A stretch of DNA of 64,000 nt, taken from Clarkia xantiana subsp. parviflora. Its lineage: Eukaryota > Streptophyta > Magnoliopsida > Myrtales > Onagraceae. The notes under the pieces are model-generated. The model was given only the letters and a program-made list of their open reading frames with translations. It ran no database searches and had not been told where the DNA came from. The position numbers were made by a program, and so were the translations under genes. How positions within the stretch are numbered: position 1 is the first letter of the stretch; every line of letters starts with the position of its first letter. This document shows, one piece after another, positions 20,641 through 31,150 of this stretch. The DNA lies in assembly GCA_036873135.1 (NCBI GenBank), contig JAPTYO010000007.1, forward strand, positions 60,932,383 to 60,996,382. Direction: 5' to 3'.

Positions 20641-21720
20641 TCAAATAAGTTGATTATGTCGATGTCTTGAATGGAGGATCCTTTCAATGGGTGGACGACA
20701 CCGACAATAATTTCTTCTTCTTTTTCTTCCTCTCAAATGCTCTTTCATTAGCACGGTCGATCTTCATGGAATCTCGATATTTTTTTAATAGGAAGATCTC
20801 TGGATGTCTTCTATCTTCAACCATGCTTGATCTTAACAAGAATGCCCCACGGCTACATCTGACTAGTTCATAATTCGTCGCGTGCTGGACGAATGGCCTG
20901 ATTAATGAACACACATGGATGGTGTTGATTTTGGCAAAGTAGTCCGCAAATGGTAAACTTAGGCATAGATATCGTCCGAGGTATCTGGGATAAATTCGAT
21001 AGTTGGCATAAGAATGGTCGGCGAGTGAAGGGCCGTACACGAGATGGGTTCTTCAGGAGTTTTGATTTGGATGATTATCCAAGCTGCACAATGAGTAAAG
21101 AAAACCTCAAATTTCGGGGATAAAATGATCACAACTTCTCTCACCTGGGAGTTGGATTTTTCGGTGGGCAATGTGCTCGCTATGCGACTGGACCTGCTGC
21201 ATGTCATGATTCTCCTGCTCCACAACTTGTATATGTACACCTGCTGAAGAGTACATGCCCCTAGTGGCAGACTGAAAATTTCAGAACTTTTTTCGGAAGA
21301 GGATTCGGTTGATCGAGTCAAGCTATATTGATCGGTACATTGAATCTTCACGGGATTCTCGATGATCTGTTGAAATTTTCTCATCTCCTGACACGTCCGA
21401 TCTCAATGGGAGATGCCCCATGGTTACCGCTGAATGGTTTAAACCTGGTCACATAATGGTTGTATACCTCATCTTGGAAAGCGTATGAATTTCACACATG
21501 TTGGGTGAAATTTTTCATAGAAACTCTTCGAAGCGCTCACGTTTCACACGGTTGCGGCATTTGTTGAAGTGGTCATCCGACCTCAGCGTTAGATATCTTG
21601 AGTCTGCAATTTGTTCGTTGTGCAACTGGATGACTGCATGTTATTTTTTGTTGCCCCATTTAGCCGGCATAACTTATGTGTACATGATACCTTAACCAAG
21701 GGTACCTGAAAAGAGTGAAT
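20641..21720. other. E5 interior, non-repetitive part
   Basis: About 1.1 kb without clear repeats. Minus-strand frames of 118 and 141 codons occur, but they resemble no family I know, overlap each other in different frames and have no Gag-like motif. I leave them uncalled. Confidence 0.45.
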
Positions 21721-24020
21721 GAAAAATCAGTGTAGAGAATATGAGAAATCATGCATGATTTTTTGAAAACTCCAATGTCATTCATTTCATAATTTTGATT
21801 ACTTTTATGAAAAAGAATCAAAATTTGTGATCAAATGTGTTTTGCACCATCATGGAGTTTACTGAGTTTGCTGAGTGCATTATCTGGCTCGAACGCGGGA
21901 CGAATGCTCAAAACAAAGTTTTTTCAAAAAGGTTTTCTCGTCTTTAGTTTAAACTCGAATAGTAGCACTCAACTGCACAGTTAAACTATTTTCTTAAAAA
22001 AGAATCAAAACTCCCATTTTTAAATGCTCGCTCATGCGAATGTTGAAATGACGATCTTGCCAAAAAAGTGCAATACACCTTGGATAAAAACGAATGACAC
22101 TTTGAGTTTTTTAAATGCCCATGCATGCTCGAAAGTTAAAATTCTACTGTTAAGAAAGTTACAACTTACAACACATTACCTGAATGATGCATATGAAATG
22201 CATTTTTGAAAGTTAAAATTCTATTCTAAGAAATTTACAACTTACAATAGTTTACCTGAATAATGCATATGAAATGCATATTTTGAAATGAAAATTTCAG
22301 GTGGATTTTTTAAAATAATGCAATTGAGATGCATGCGTGAATTTGAAAGCTCTATAGCTAAAAACTTACAATTTTTCTGAAATGTTTTTTTTTTTATAAA
22401 AAAAAATAATGCACATTGAATGCATGCTAAAAAAAATCAGGTAAAAAGGTTCTTTGAAAATGATGCATATGCAATTCATGTTCGAATTTAAAAAACTCTA
22501 AGGGCCTAAAAAGGAATTACAAATTTTCCTAATTTTTAAAAAACGATGCACATTGAATGCACTAAAAGAATTTTACAATTTACATGAAAAGTTTTTTTCC
22601 AAAAAATAATGCGTACGAAACACATGCTTGAAATAAAACATTATGGTAAGTAGTTTTGAAAACAACACATGGAATACATGTTTGAAACTAAAGGTTCTAC
22701 AACTAAGAATGTGTACAATCTATCAACATATTATTTTTCCTAAAACAATGCACATGCGATGCACATGAGATGCATACCTGAGATGAAAGTTCTACAGTCA
22801 AGATAATTTACAAATTATCTGAAAAGATTTTTTTTTTTTTTTTTTTTTTTTAATGAGAAAAAAAAATGCATCTTGGATGCTCAAAATTAAGAATCGGGCG
22901 AAAATGTTTTTTTTTTTTTTTTTTAAATGATGCATATGAGATGCACAAAAATAAACACAAGATGCAAACTTAAAAATAAAAGTTCTACAACTGAGAAAAA
23001 TTACAATTTACCTGAAAGTTTTTTTCGAAAATAATGCACATGATATGCATGTTTTTTTTATTAAAAATTCAGATAAAATTTTTTTAAACAAAGAGCCCTA
23101 AAACTAAGAGAGTTTATGGTTTATCTAAAAAGTTTTTTTAAAATTAATGCATATTGGATGCATTATTAAAAATTAAACAGTTCAGTTAAAAAGTTTTTTT
23201 TTTTAAATGATGCATATGGAATGCACGTTCGAAATTAGAAACTCTAACAGTTAAAGCGGAATTACAAATTTTCCTATAAATTTTTTTTTCTGTTTTTTTT
23301 AAGCAATGCATATACAATACACTAACCAAAATTACAACTTACCTGAAAAGTTTTTTTCAAAAATAATGCGTACAAAACACATGTTAAAAATAAAAATTCA
23401 GGTAAGAGGTTTTTTTAGAGAAAAAAATGCATATGAAATGCATGTTTGAAGGAAGCTCTAATAGCTAAAGAAATTAATTTTTCTGAAATGTTTTTTTTTT
23501 AAGTAATGCGTAACGCACTAACAAAAATTACAACTTACCTGAGAGTTTTTTTTTTTTAAATAATGCGCATGAGACGCATATTTAGAATAAAAATTTAGGT
23601 AAATGTTTTTTTATTTTAAACAATGCATCTGAAACACATGTTTAGAAATAAAAATCTACAACTAATGGATTAACTACTTAGCTAAAAATGTTTTTTTGGT
23701 TTTTTCTGAAAATAACATATACAAAATGCATTTTAAAATTAGAAGCTCTAATAGCTAAGGGGAATTAAAATTTCCAAAAATGTTTTTTTTAACAACGCAT
23801 GTATGATGCACTAAAAAATTACAACTTACTTGAAGAGGTTTTGTATGAAACGCAATGTTGAATTTATAAATTCAGGTAAGATTTTTTTTAAAAAAAAACA
23901 ATGCGTACGAGATGCATGTTCGAAAATAAAAATTCTACGACTAAATGACTAACTATTCAGCTGAAAAAGTTTTTTTTTTTTTTTTTAATATTCGATGAGA
24001 TGAATGCATGAGAAATAAAA
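21721..24020. repeat. E5 phased ATGCAT / poly-T repeat array
   Basis: More than twenty diverged units, each with a T-rich run (up to about 22 T), then AATGATGCATATGAGATGCATG-like text, then an AAAATTCTAC(A)ACTAA segment. Spacing is irregular, about 55-110 bp. The pattern holds over 2.3 kb. Non-coding. Confidence 0.85.
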
Positions 24021-24471
24021 TCTATACAAACAGTCGCATGATAACATTTACAACAAAAACAGATCACGTTAGGGGGGTAAAAAAAAATGTGTGGCTTTGC
24101 TCTACAAGGCAGGTTCCACTGATAGGTTCCCGACAAGGTGGTTTCCTCACCCCATTATAGGGATCAAGACCTTCGCAAGAGAGTAGAGTTTTTCCGAGCC
24201 GTACCGGCGGCCCAGCCGCTCCAGTCGTACCGTACTAAACCTTCGGGGTTCCTAGTCGCCCTGGGTTTTAGGCGTTTTGGTCATTACACTAAAGTGGTGT
24301 GTGCAAATGCAAATAATGCATAATCCAACAAAGAAAAATAGTCAGTCATAAAAAATTAACTCCACACCTGAAATTACACAAAAACAATCAAGTTAGAATA
24401 ACAAAGTTAAGTATGAGTAAATAATAAAACATGGAAAATAAGCAAATATAAAGAGCCCGAACCCTCGATTG
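24021..24471 (-). other. E5 5' leader
   Basis: Between the primer site and the repeat array. It includes a moderately GC-rich segment (24110-24300) with no supported frame. Probably untranslated leader. Confidence 0.45.
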
Positions 24472-24489
24472 TCCCCAGCAAAGTCGCCA
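24472..24489 (-). promoter_or_regulatory. E5 primer binding site
   Basis: Minus-strand TGGCGACTTTGCTGGGGA, three bases inside the 5' LTR edge. It resembles the site used by Ogre-like plant gypsy elements. Confidence 0.75.
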
Positions 24490-24492
24490 AAT

Positions 24493-26124
24493 TGTCAGAT
24501 CTAAAATCTGACCTAAGGCGATTAACGTTTTGAAAACGTGAGATTTGAAAAAAAGTCGTCACTAGTTAATTGTAAGGCTAACTAGAATCCTAAATTACCT
24601 GAGCGAATAATGGATTAAACACTTAGGTATAGAATCGGTCTACGATCAGAAGTTCGAGTTCGGGGGTTCTATTACGAATTAAAAATATAATTTTTAATTA
24701 CGCCCTTTCGGTACTCAATTTACTTAATTTGCCAATTTATCATTTACATACATTACGCCCAATTAATCTAAAAATGTCAGAATTAATCAAATTTCATCAT
24801 AAAAATATTAATCAGATATAATCCTAAATCTAAAAAAATTAATTATAACCTATAACTCCTAGTAAAAATGAAATCTAAAATACTAAAAAAAACTTCTAAC
24901 ATGCTATTAAGTTAAATTTAGTCAATTACAATTAAATTACTAATTAAATTTAACCAACTACCTTCAAATTATTCATTAAATTTAACTAATTACATTTTAA
25001 CTATTAATTAACTATAATATAATAATAATAATAATAAAAAATATAGAATTTAATAACAAAATAATAATAAATAACTAATAAATAAATAATAAAAAAAAAT
25101 CAAAACTTACAGCAGCAGCGACTTTACCAGCAGCGTGGGCTTGGAGCGAACGTCGACGGCGCCAGGCAAGGACAGCGAAGGCCAAGCGACGGGACGGCGA
25201 AGGTCAGGCGACGGGACGGCGAAGGTCAGGCGACGGGACGCGGAACGGCCAGGGGACAACGGTGGAAACCGGCGACGGGGCGCGAAATGCAGCAGGGGGA
25301 CGGCATGGGCGAGGCTTCGGATGGCTTGGGGCGGCGCAGGGCGGTGATGACGGTGCGGGCGACGTCTTGGAGTGCCGGCGTTGGTGGCTGCGGCGAAGGT
25401 GGTTGCCGGGGCAGGACTGGTCGGGATCGAGGTGGACAGACGATGGTCCGGCGCTGGTCGGACGGCGTGGCTCGGCCACGAACGGAAGACGGGGAGGACG
25501 GTCGGAGTCGGGCTTGGCCGGCGGAGTTTGGTCACCGGCAAGCGGGGCCGAGGTGCAGTGGTCCGGAGCCGGGCGGGCCGTTGGGGCGGCCACCGGCGGC
25601 GAAGCCAGCACCGGCGGGCTGGGTGCCGCAGATCTGAGAAAAAAAAACTTTTTCTGAACACTAGAAGACGAAATCGCACGGAACCCGATGAATAGTGTAT
25701 TATTGCTTCTTTTTGGTGTTTTTCTGTGTGTCCTTTACAATGTAACCTAGACCCCTATTTATACTAAAAAACTAGTCTAGATTACAGATAAAAGTTAAAT
25801 AAAAAATGCGAACAGATAATTATTCTAGAGAATATTCCTAAGGATATTTATCTTTACAGATAATTATTTTTTTGAATAAAAATAATATCTGGAGATAAAT
25901 ATCTTACAGATAATTTTCTAAAATAAAAAAAAACTAATTATTATGTATATATTTTTAAATATTCCGAAAATATTAAATAAATTCGAAATAATTTAAATAT
26001 ATTTTATAATAACTTCCCTAATGTGCCCTTTGAGCATCTTTGGAGACTTTGTGGCTTGACGCGTCCGGAATTTGACGTATCATGTGTAACGTCGTTACAT
26101 CCGGTTCAAAATCGAGTGTTTACA
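24493..26124 (-). repeat. E5 5' LTR (1632 bp), including GC block and GTAAGT donor
   Basis: Partner of 16983-18569 with few substitutions. Its GC-rich block (25125-25640) carries about 40 bp more than the other copy near its upstream end, and also ends, on the minus strand, at CTGCTGTAAGTTTTG (near 25110-25124). Confidence 0.9.
25756..25763 (-). promoter_or_regulatory. E5 LTR TATA box (5' copy)
   Basis: Minus-strand TATAAATA followed by GGGGTCTAGG. This copy would drive the element's RNA. Confidence 0.6.
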
Positions 26125-26173
26125 ATTTGGTTGGACTTCTAGGAAGGAGATTATTTTTTGAATAACCAGTATC

Positions 26174-27534
26174 ATGGCTGGTCATCCTCCCTCAGGTATT
26201 CTGGCAGTATTTTCTTTTTGAGGTTGCCACCTTACTCTTTTGATGCGGATTTTGCCATTCTTTGTTCAGATTTTATCCAGGCGATTCTCCGTAATCATTG
26301 CCAGGCCAATAGTGGAGCGTCTATCGATACTCCTATCGACGTTGAGGCCATTCCTTCAGTTGCAAAGTCACCTCCAAGACGGTCTTCGAATGAAGGCGAG
26401 ATGAAGAATACCGCTCGTCGTTCCAACCAGGATAAGGGTACTTGGTGGAAAGGAAGGCGAGGTGGGGATTCATCTTCTTCGTCAACCGATCCATCCCCGC
26501 CTCGTGCTGAGGCACCACCACCTTTTGTCGGGTCATCGACTCGCCTACCTCCTCAAACTGGAGCGTCCACTCGACTGTTCCCTTCTCGTGCTGAGGCGTC
26601 TTCTAGTGATCCTCCAAGTTATGGAGGTCCTCCTTTTACCTGGAACATGATGTTTAACCAATCTGCTAATTTTTCAAAGGATTGGAATCCTCTTCACTTT
26701 TTGCAGGGGTATTGTCTTAAAGAATGGCACTCGATCGCCAATCCGGATTTGGCTCTTAATTTATTAAATGCTTCCATCCCTCCTCAGGATCGTCGTTTTC
26801 TGGCAACGAATTCGGAAGATGTAGGAAAGGCTACTCACCTTTTTCTTCTGAGACAGGCTGAGGTAAGCGTGACTCTCTTGGTGTGCTTATTGAAACTCTT
26901 TTATTTGTATTGGTTTGACCTTCCTCTTATTTCTTTCCATAGGCTTCCCGAGATTCCCTCCAATTTTCTCGCTAGGTGATTGACCTTCTCAAGGAGACAC
27001 AGGCGACCCGGGAAAGTAAGATTTCAGCGTCTCCTGAAATCGTAGAAGAAGTTTAAGATCTTCAGGAGGAGAACGCCAAATTGAGAGAGGATCTTCGACT
27101 AGCAAACAAAACCTCTTCCTCCCTGCGCAGAGACCTCCTAAAGTGCGAAGATTCTCTGTAGAGCTCTATTTCCTTGATGAAAGAGCATCACCATTTGTTG
27201 GAGAGGAAGAATAAGGAGAAGGATAACCTTAACGTCGAGAATATAATACTCCGTGAGAGGGTTGATGTGTTGCAAAAGGAGATGTCAATCTTGAGGAAGT
27301 CTGAGGCCAGGGCTGTAGAAAGCTACAAAGCGAGTTCTTATTTTGAATCAGAAGTCGTCGTAGCCGCTTCAGACTTGCTTTTTCCTTCTTTGAAGGAGAT
27401 CATAGCCAATTAGAGAGCATATCAGCCCGACTTCCCCTTTTCTCAAGTTCCTCTTCTTCAGCAATTTTTTGAAATTCCTACTGAAGAGGATGAAGGTTTT
27501 GTTGCTTCTTCTAAGAGAAATAAGTATTTGTAAA
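26174..27534 (+). pseudogene. E4 antisense ORF (aORF), spliced, N-terminally shortened
   Basis: It runs opposite to E4 gag, between the tandem array and the 3' LTR. A likely first exon starts at ATG 26174 (MAGHPPS) and donates at GTATTC (26196); joining after TTTGTTCAG (26271) keeps frame into FIQAILRNHCQ. The main exon has a Ser/Pro-rich linker and a conserved block at 26640-26860 (WNPLHFLQGYCL, NPDLALNLLNASIPPQDRRF) that matches the E7/E8 aORFs. A second intron starts at GTAAGCG (26863) and ends at CCATAG (26941), at the homologous place. The last exon is coiled-coil with three or more in-frame stops. The central domain seen in E7/E8 is missing. Function unknown; aORFs of Tat elements are known but unexplained. 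Confidence 0.65.
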
Positions 27535-27721
27535 CACTAACTTTCTAGGATGCTTTTCTCCGGGGTGATCCCTTATGTAATAGATCTTCATTTGTAATAA
27601 AAGTCTTACTACTCGTAGTTTTCATAATCATATATCGTACCTAAACTTCTTTATCGCTTTGGCAGAGTAATGTGTAATCGTTAATATTTCGTAAACGTCG
27701 ATTTGTACCTTTAATCAAAGT
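27535..27721. other. E4 aORF 3' flank
   Basis: Short AT-rich sequence with ATAATAAAAG-type polyadenylation-like words after the aORF end. It leads into the 80-bp array, whose first partial unit starts near 27697. Confidence 0.4.
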
Positions 27722-28983
27722 GTCGCCGTACCTAGGCTTTATAGCCATTTTGGGCACATAAGGTCGACAATCGATTTGTAGACCGCTTCTTCGATCGAAT
27801 TGTCGCCGTACCTAGGCTTTATTGCCATTTTGGGCACATAAGGTCGACAATCGATTTGTAGACCGCTTCTTCGATCGAATTGTCGCCTTACCTAGGCTTT
27901 ATTTCCATTTTGGGCACATAAGGTCGACAATCGATTTGTAGACCGCTTCTTCGATCGAATTGTCGTTGTGCCTAGGCTTTATTGTCATTTTGGGCACAGA
28001 AGGTCGACAATCGATTTGTAGACCGCATCTTCGATCGAATTGTCGCCGTACCTAGGCTTTATTGCCATTTTGGGCACATAAGGTCGACAATAGATTTGTA
28101 GACCGCTTCTTCGATCGAATTGTCGCCGTACCTAGGCTTTATTTCCATTTGGGCACATAAGGTCGACAATCGATTCGTAGACCGCTTCTTCGATCGAATT
28201 GTCTCCGTACCGAGGCTTTATTTCCATTTTGGGCACATAAGGTCGACAATCGATTTGTAGACCGCTTCTTCGATTGAATTGTCGCCGTACCTAGGCTTTA
28301 TTGCCATTTTAGGCACATAAGGTCGACAATCGATTTGTAGACCACTTATTCGATCGAATTGTCGTCGTACCTAGGCTTTATTGCCATCTTGGGCACATAA
28401 AGTCGACAATAGATTTGTAGACCGCTTCTTCTATCGAATTGTCGCCGTACCTAGGCTTTATTTCCATTTTGGGCACATAAGGTCGACAATCGATTTGTAG
28501 ACCACTTCTTCGATCGAATTGTCGTCGTACCTAGGCTTTATTGCCATTTTGGGCACATAAAGTCGACAATCGATTTGTAGACCTCTTCTTCGATCGAATT
28601 ATCGTCGTACCTAGGCTTTATTGCCATTTTGGGCACATAAGGTAGAAAGTCTATTTGTAGACCACTTCTTCGATCGAATTGTCGCCGTACCTAGGCTTTA
28701 TTGCCATCTTGGGCACATAAGGTCGACAATCGATTTGTAGACCGCTTATTCGATCGAATTGTCGCCGTACCTAGGCTTTATTACCATTTTGGGCACATAA
28801 GGTCGACAATCGATTTGTAGACCACTTCTTCGATCGAATTGTCGCCGTACCTAGGCTTTAGTGCCATTCTGGGCACATAAGGTCGACAATCGATTTGTAG
28901 ACCACTTCTTCGATCGAATTATTGCCGTACCTAGGCTTTATTGCCATTTTGGGCAAATAAGGCCGACAATCAATTTGTAGGTC
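27722..28983 (-). repeat. E4 80-bp satellite-like array, 16 units
   Basis: Unit starts at 27722, 27802, 27882, 27962, 28042, 28122, 28201, 28281 and so on every 80 bp to 28921 (one unit is 79 bp; the last is partial). The consensus holds CCTAGGCTTTATTGCCATTT, GGGCACATAA and GGTCGACAATCGATTTGTAG, then TTCGATCGAATT. CGACAAT and ATTGTCG within a unit pair can form a stem. Tandem repeats at this place are typical of Tat-lineage elements. Confidence 0.95.
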
Positions 28984-29073
28984 TTTTTTATGATGGTAAT
29001 ACCAGAACGAGTTCTTGCAAAGAAAAATGGATCTCGAGGGATCATTTTTATTCATCGTTTCCTATTTCAGGAG

Positions 29074-29337
29074 TTATGACTTCTCTGAGCGTCTTGTAGA
29101 CTTATTGTAGCAGTGCCGCGCCATAGCTTGATCCCCTCGAACCTCGCCAATTCCCTTTGGTGTCGAGAACTTCATTGCTTGATGAGCAGTTGACGGGATT
29201 ATACGATGGGGATTGAGATTCGTTCTTCCGATGATGGCGTTATATGAGGAGGCGGCATCGACTACTACGAAAAGTATATCCACCTGAAAAATTTGCTTCC
29301 CTTCTCCCAAGGTGGTGTTCAGTCGGATAGCTCCCAT
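29074..29337 (-). pseudogene. E4 protease, C-terminal half
   Basis: Minus-strand frame with GAIRLNTTLGE, FQVDILFVVVDAASSYNAIIGRTNLN, MKFSTPKGIGEVRGDQAMARHCY, the second half of a Tat-type retropepsin, aligning with E7 at about residues 700-785. It ends in a stop after RRSEKS, about 90 bp before the tandem array, so no RT follows. Confidence 0.85.
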
Positions 29338-29403
29338 GGGGTAGATAGTTTATCCTGCGAAGCCTATTAGAGGGAAGTTGACTTTCTTCAGATCTCTTCT
29401 CGT

Positions 29404-29964
29404 CTATCCCAACTGTAGGAATGCTCGATAGAAGAGTATGTCTGTTGAACTTCCGCTGTCAATAAGAATCCTTTTAACCCTATGCGTGTATATAAGGAGG
29501 GTGACTACCAGGGCTTCTTCATGCGGCTGATCCATCTTCAAAAGATCGTTAGCGGTGAAACTAATGATTTCGAGTTCAGGCTCCCAAGGTGTTTTTCCCA
29601 TTACTGCTGCCGTGGATATCTGGGCCGCATATACTTCTCTGGCTGAACTTGTTCCTCCTCCTGATGCGAATCCTCCTGAGATGACATTTATTGTTCCCCT
29701 TTGGATAGGAGCGAGAAGGTCAGGAGAAGGGGATCGAGAATTTCCCCTCGGGCTGCGGCTTCGCTTCTTTGGGGTATTGGGAGGTTTCTCGAAAAACTTC
29801 AGTAGTTTACCTCTTTGAATGAGGGTCTCGATATCTTGCTTTAATAGGGTGCACTCATTCGTGTCGTGCCCCCTTGTTTGGTGGTATCGACAAAAGGCGT
29901 TTATCTGGTGGCCCATCATGTTTTTCCTTGCCGGAGGCGGGTTGTTCAGGCGAAGTTTCTCCAT
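29404..29964 (-). pseudogene. E4 Gag C-terminus and protease active-site part
   Basis: The frame reads NAFCRYHQTRGHDTNEC, a C-x2-H...H-x4-C knuckle typical of Tat Gag, a basic Ser/Arg/Pro stretch, then RGTINVISGG, and the protease active site RILIDSGSSTDILFYRAF. It is frameshifted against the upstream Gag at about 29955 and closes at 29404 just before the rest of protease. Confidence 0.85.
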
Positions 29965-31115
29965 TTCCTTATGGGATAAGGATTAGGATTAGGATCTTTC
30001 CTTGTTCCCAAATGGTTCTTTTGTCGAGAAGTTCCTTCTCGGTCTTCTCCCCTTCTGGATGGTTGAGAAGTGGAACCTTCTTCGACTTTGGTCGGTAAGA
30101 TCTGCCTCTTTGCTTCCACAGGTGATTTCTCGTGCGATCTCTCCAAGTCAATGTACTTCTTAACTTTGATGGAGAGAGCATCGATCTTTCGTACTGGTTT
30201 CATCACCATGCTATCCTTCAAGGCTTGACTTTGTACTCTGAGACCCCTCCAGAAGGTCCTAATAACCTCGCCATCAGTGACATCTTCGCTTAGCTGCTGA
30301 AGTATCTTGTGGTATCTAGTATAATAATTAGCTAAGGTTTCATCAGGACCTTGCTCAATTTTATCCAGAAAATCCATACTCTTGAGGCGTTGTCTTTGGC
30401 CTATGTGACCCTCTATAAACTTGGCTTTCAACTCTTCCCATGAATCAATCGAGTTATCTGGGAGACTATAGAACCAGGTAGACGCATCTTCCTTCCGAGT
30501 TATGGGGAAGAGCGCCGCGTAGTGGTCCGGTGTTGCCCCTCTTCCTAGGAGGGAAGAGTTGTAGGCGTTGATATGGCGAACTGGGTCTCCCTCTCCTGTG
30601 TAGTCCTCGATGTTCCTCGCAAAGACTTGCGGAGGGACTCGAGTATTGAATAACCTCTTGGAGAAAGGGTGAGAAGTGTGGTCGTGAACGACAAGTAGAT
30701 CACTCGCTATAGTGAATAGGACGGGGCTTTTGCTCGCCATTTCGCCTTCTGGTGTTTTGGGGGCTTTCTCCGGGAGATCCTTTTCCATGATCTTTACACT
30801 GGAAGCCACCTCTTCCTTTTGGGAGACTTCTCGAGTGGGTTCCTTTTTGTCAGGAACCATTCCTGCCTGGGCTTGTTTCCAGAAGGCTATGAAGGCCGCC
30901 ATTATCTCCTGAGGGACATCCTAAGGGACGGTTCTTGCCTCTTCCACATTTGGTAGTGACTTGGAATGGCTGAGATTCTCTTCGCCACTAGTACCATTAG
31001 CTTATGGCGCTTGTGAGTCTTCTTCTGGTGTGGGTCTTGAGGTGGTGGGACTTGCTTGAGTGTTTCCCATCTCCTCAACCACAGGGTTTGGCATCTTGTT
31101 CTTCTCGTAGGCCAT
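29946..31115 (-). pseudogene. gag: E4 Gag, N-terminal and capsid part
   Basis: Starts at ATG 31115 (MAYEKNKMPNPVVEEM), 36 bp from the LTR edge; two in-frame stops lie in the first 70 codons. From 30902 the frame is open and includes the Gag domain: VFARNIEDYTGEGDPVRHI, ITRKEDASTWFYSLPDNSIDSWEELKAKFIEGH, GPDETLANYYTRYHKIL, DGEVIRTFWRGL. It is parallel to E7 Gag but clearly diverged from it. The product would form virus-like particles. It is the only nearly intact protein of E4. Confidence 0.88.
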
Positions 31116-31130
31116 GACTTTTTGATATGG

Positions 31131-31148
31131 TTCCCACAGACGGCGCCA
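31131..31148 (-). promoter_or_regulatory. E4 primer binding site
   Basis: Minus-strand TGGCGCCGTCTGTGGGAA, two bases inside the 5' LTR edge, identical in type to that of E7. Confidence 0.85.
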
Positions 31149-31150
31149 AA

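Larger units (their letters stand above)
16983..26124 (-). mobile_element. E5: LARD-like non-coding LTR element nested in E4
   Basis: LTRs 16983-18569 (1587 bp) and 24493-26124 (1632 bp) start TGTC(G/A)GA and end GTTTACA as read on the plus strand. The exact duplication ATTTG is at 16978-16982 and 26125-26129. The primer site next to the right LTR (minus-strand TGGCGACTTTGCTGGGGA) and polypurine tract next to the left LTR set a minus orientation. The 5.9-kb interior has no gag or pol that I can detect and is mostly tandem or phased repeats. Large LTRs with a non-coding interior fit a LARD, mobilised by a gypsy partner. The primer-site type resembles that of Ogre/Tat elements. Confidence 0.9.
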
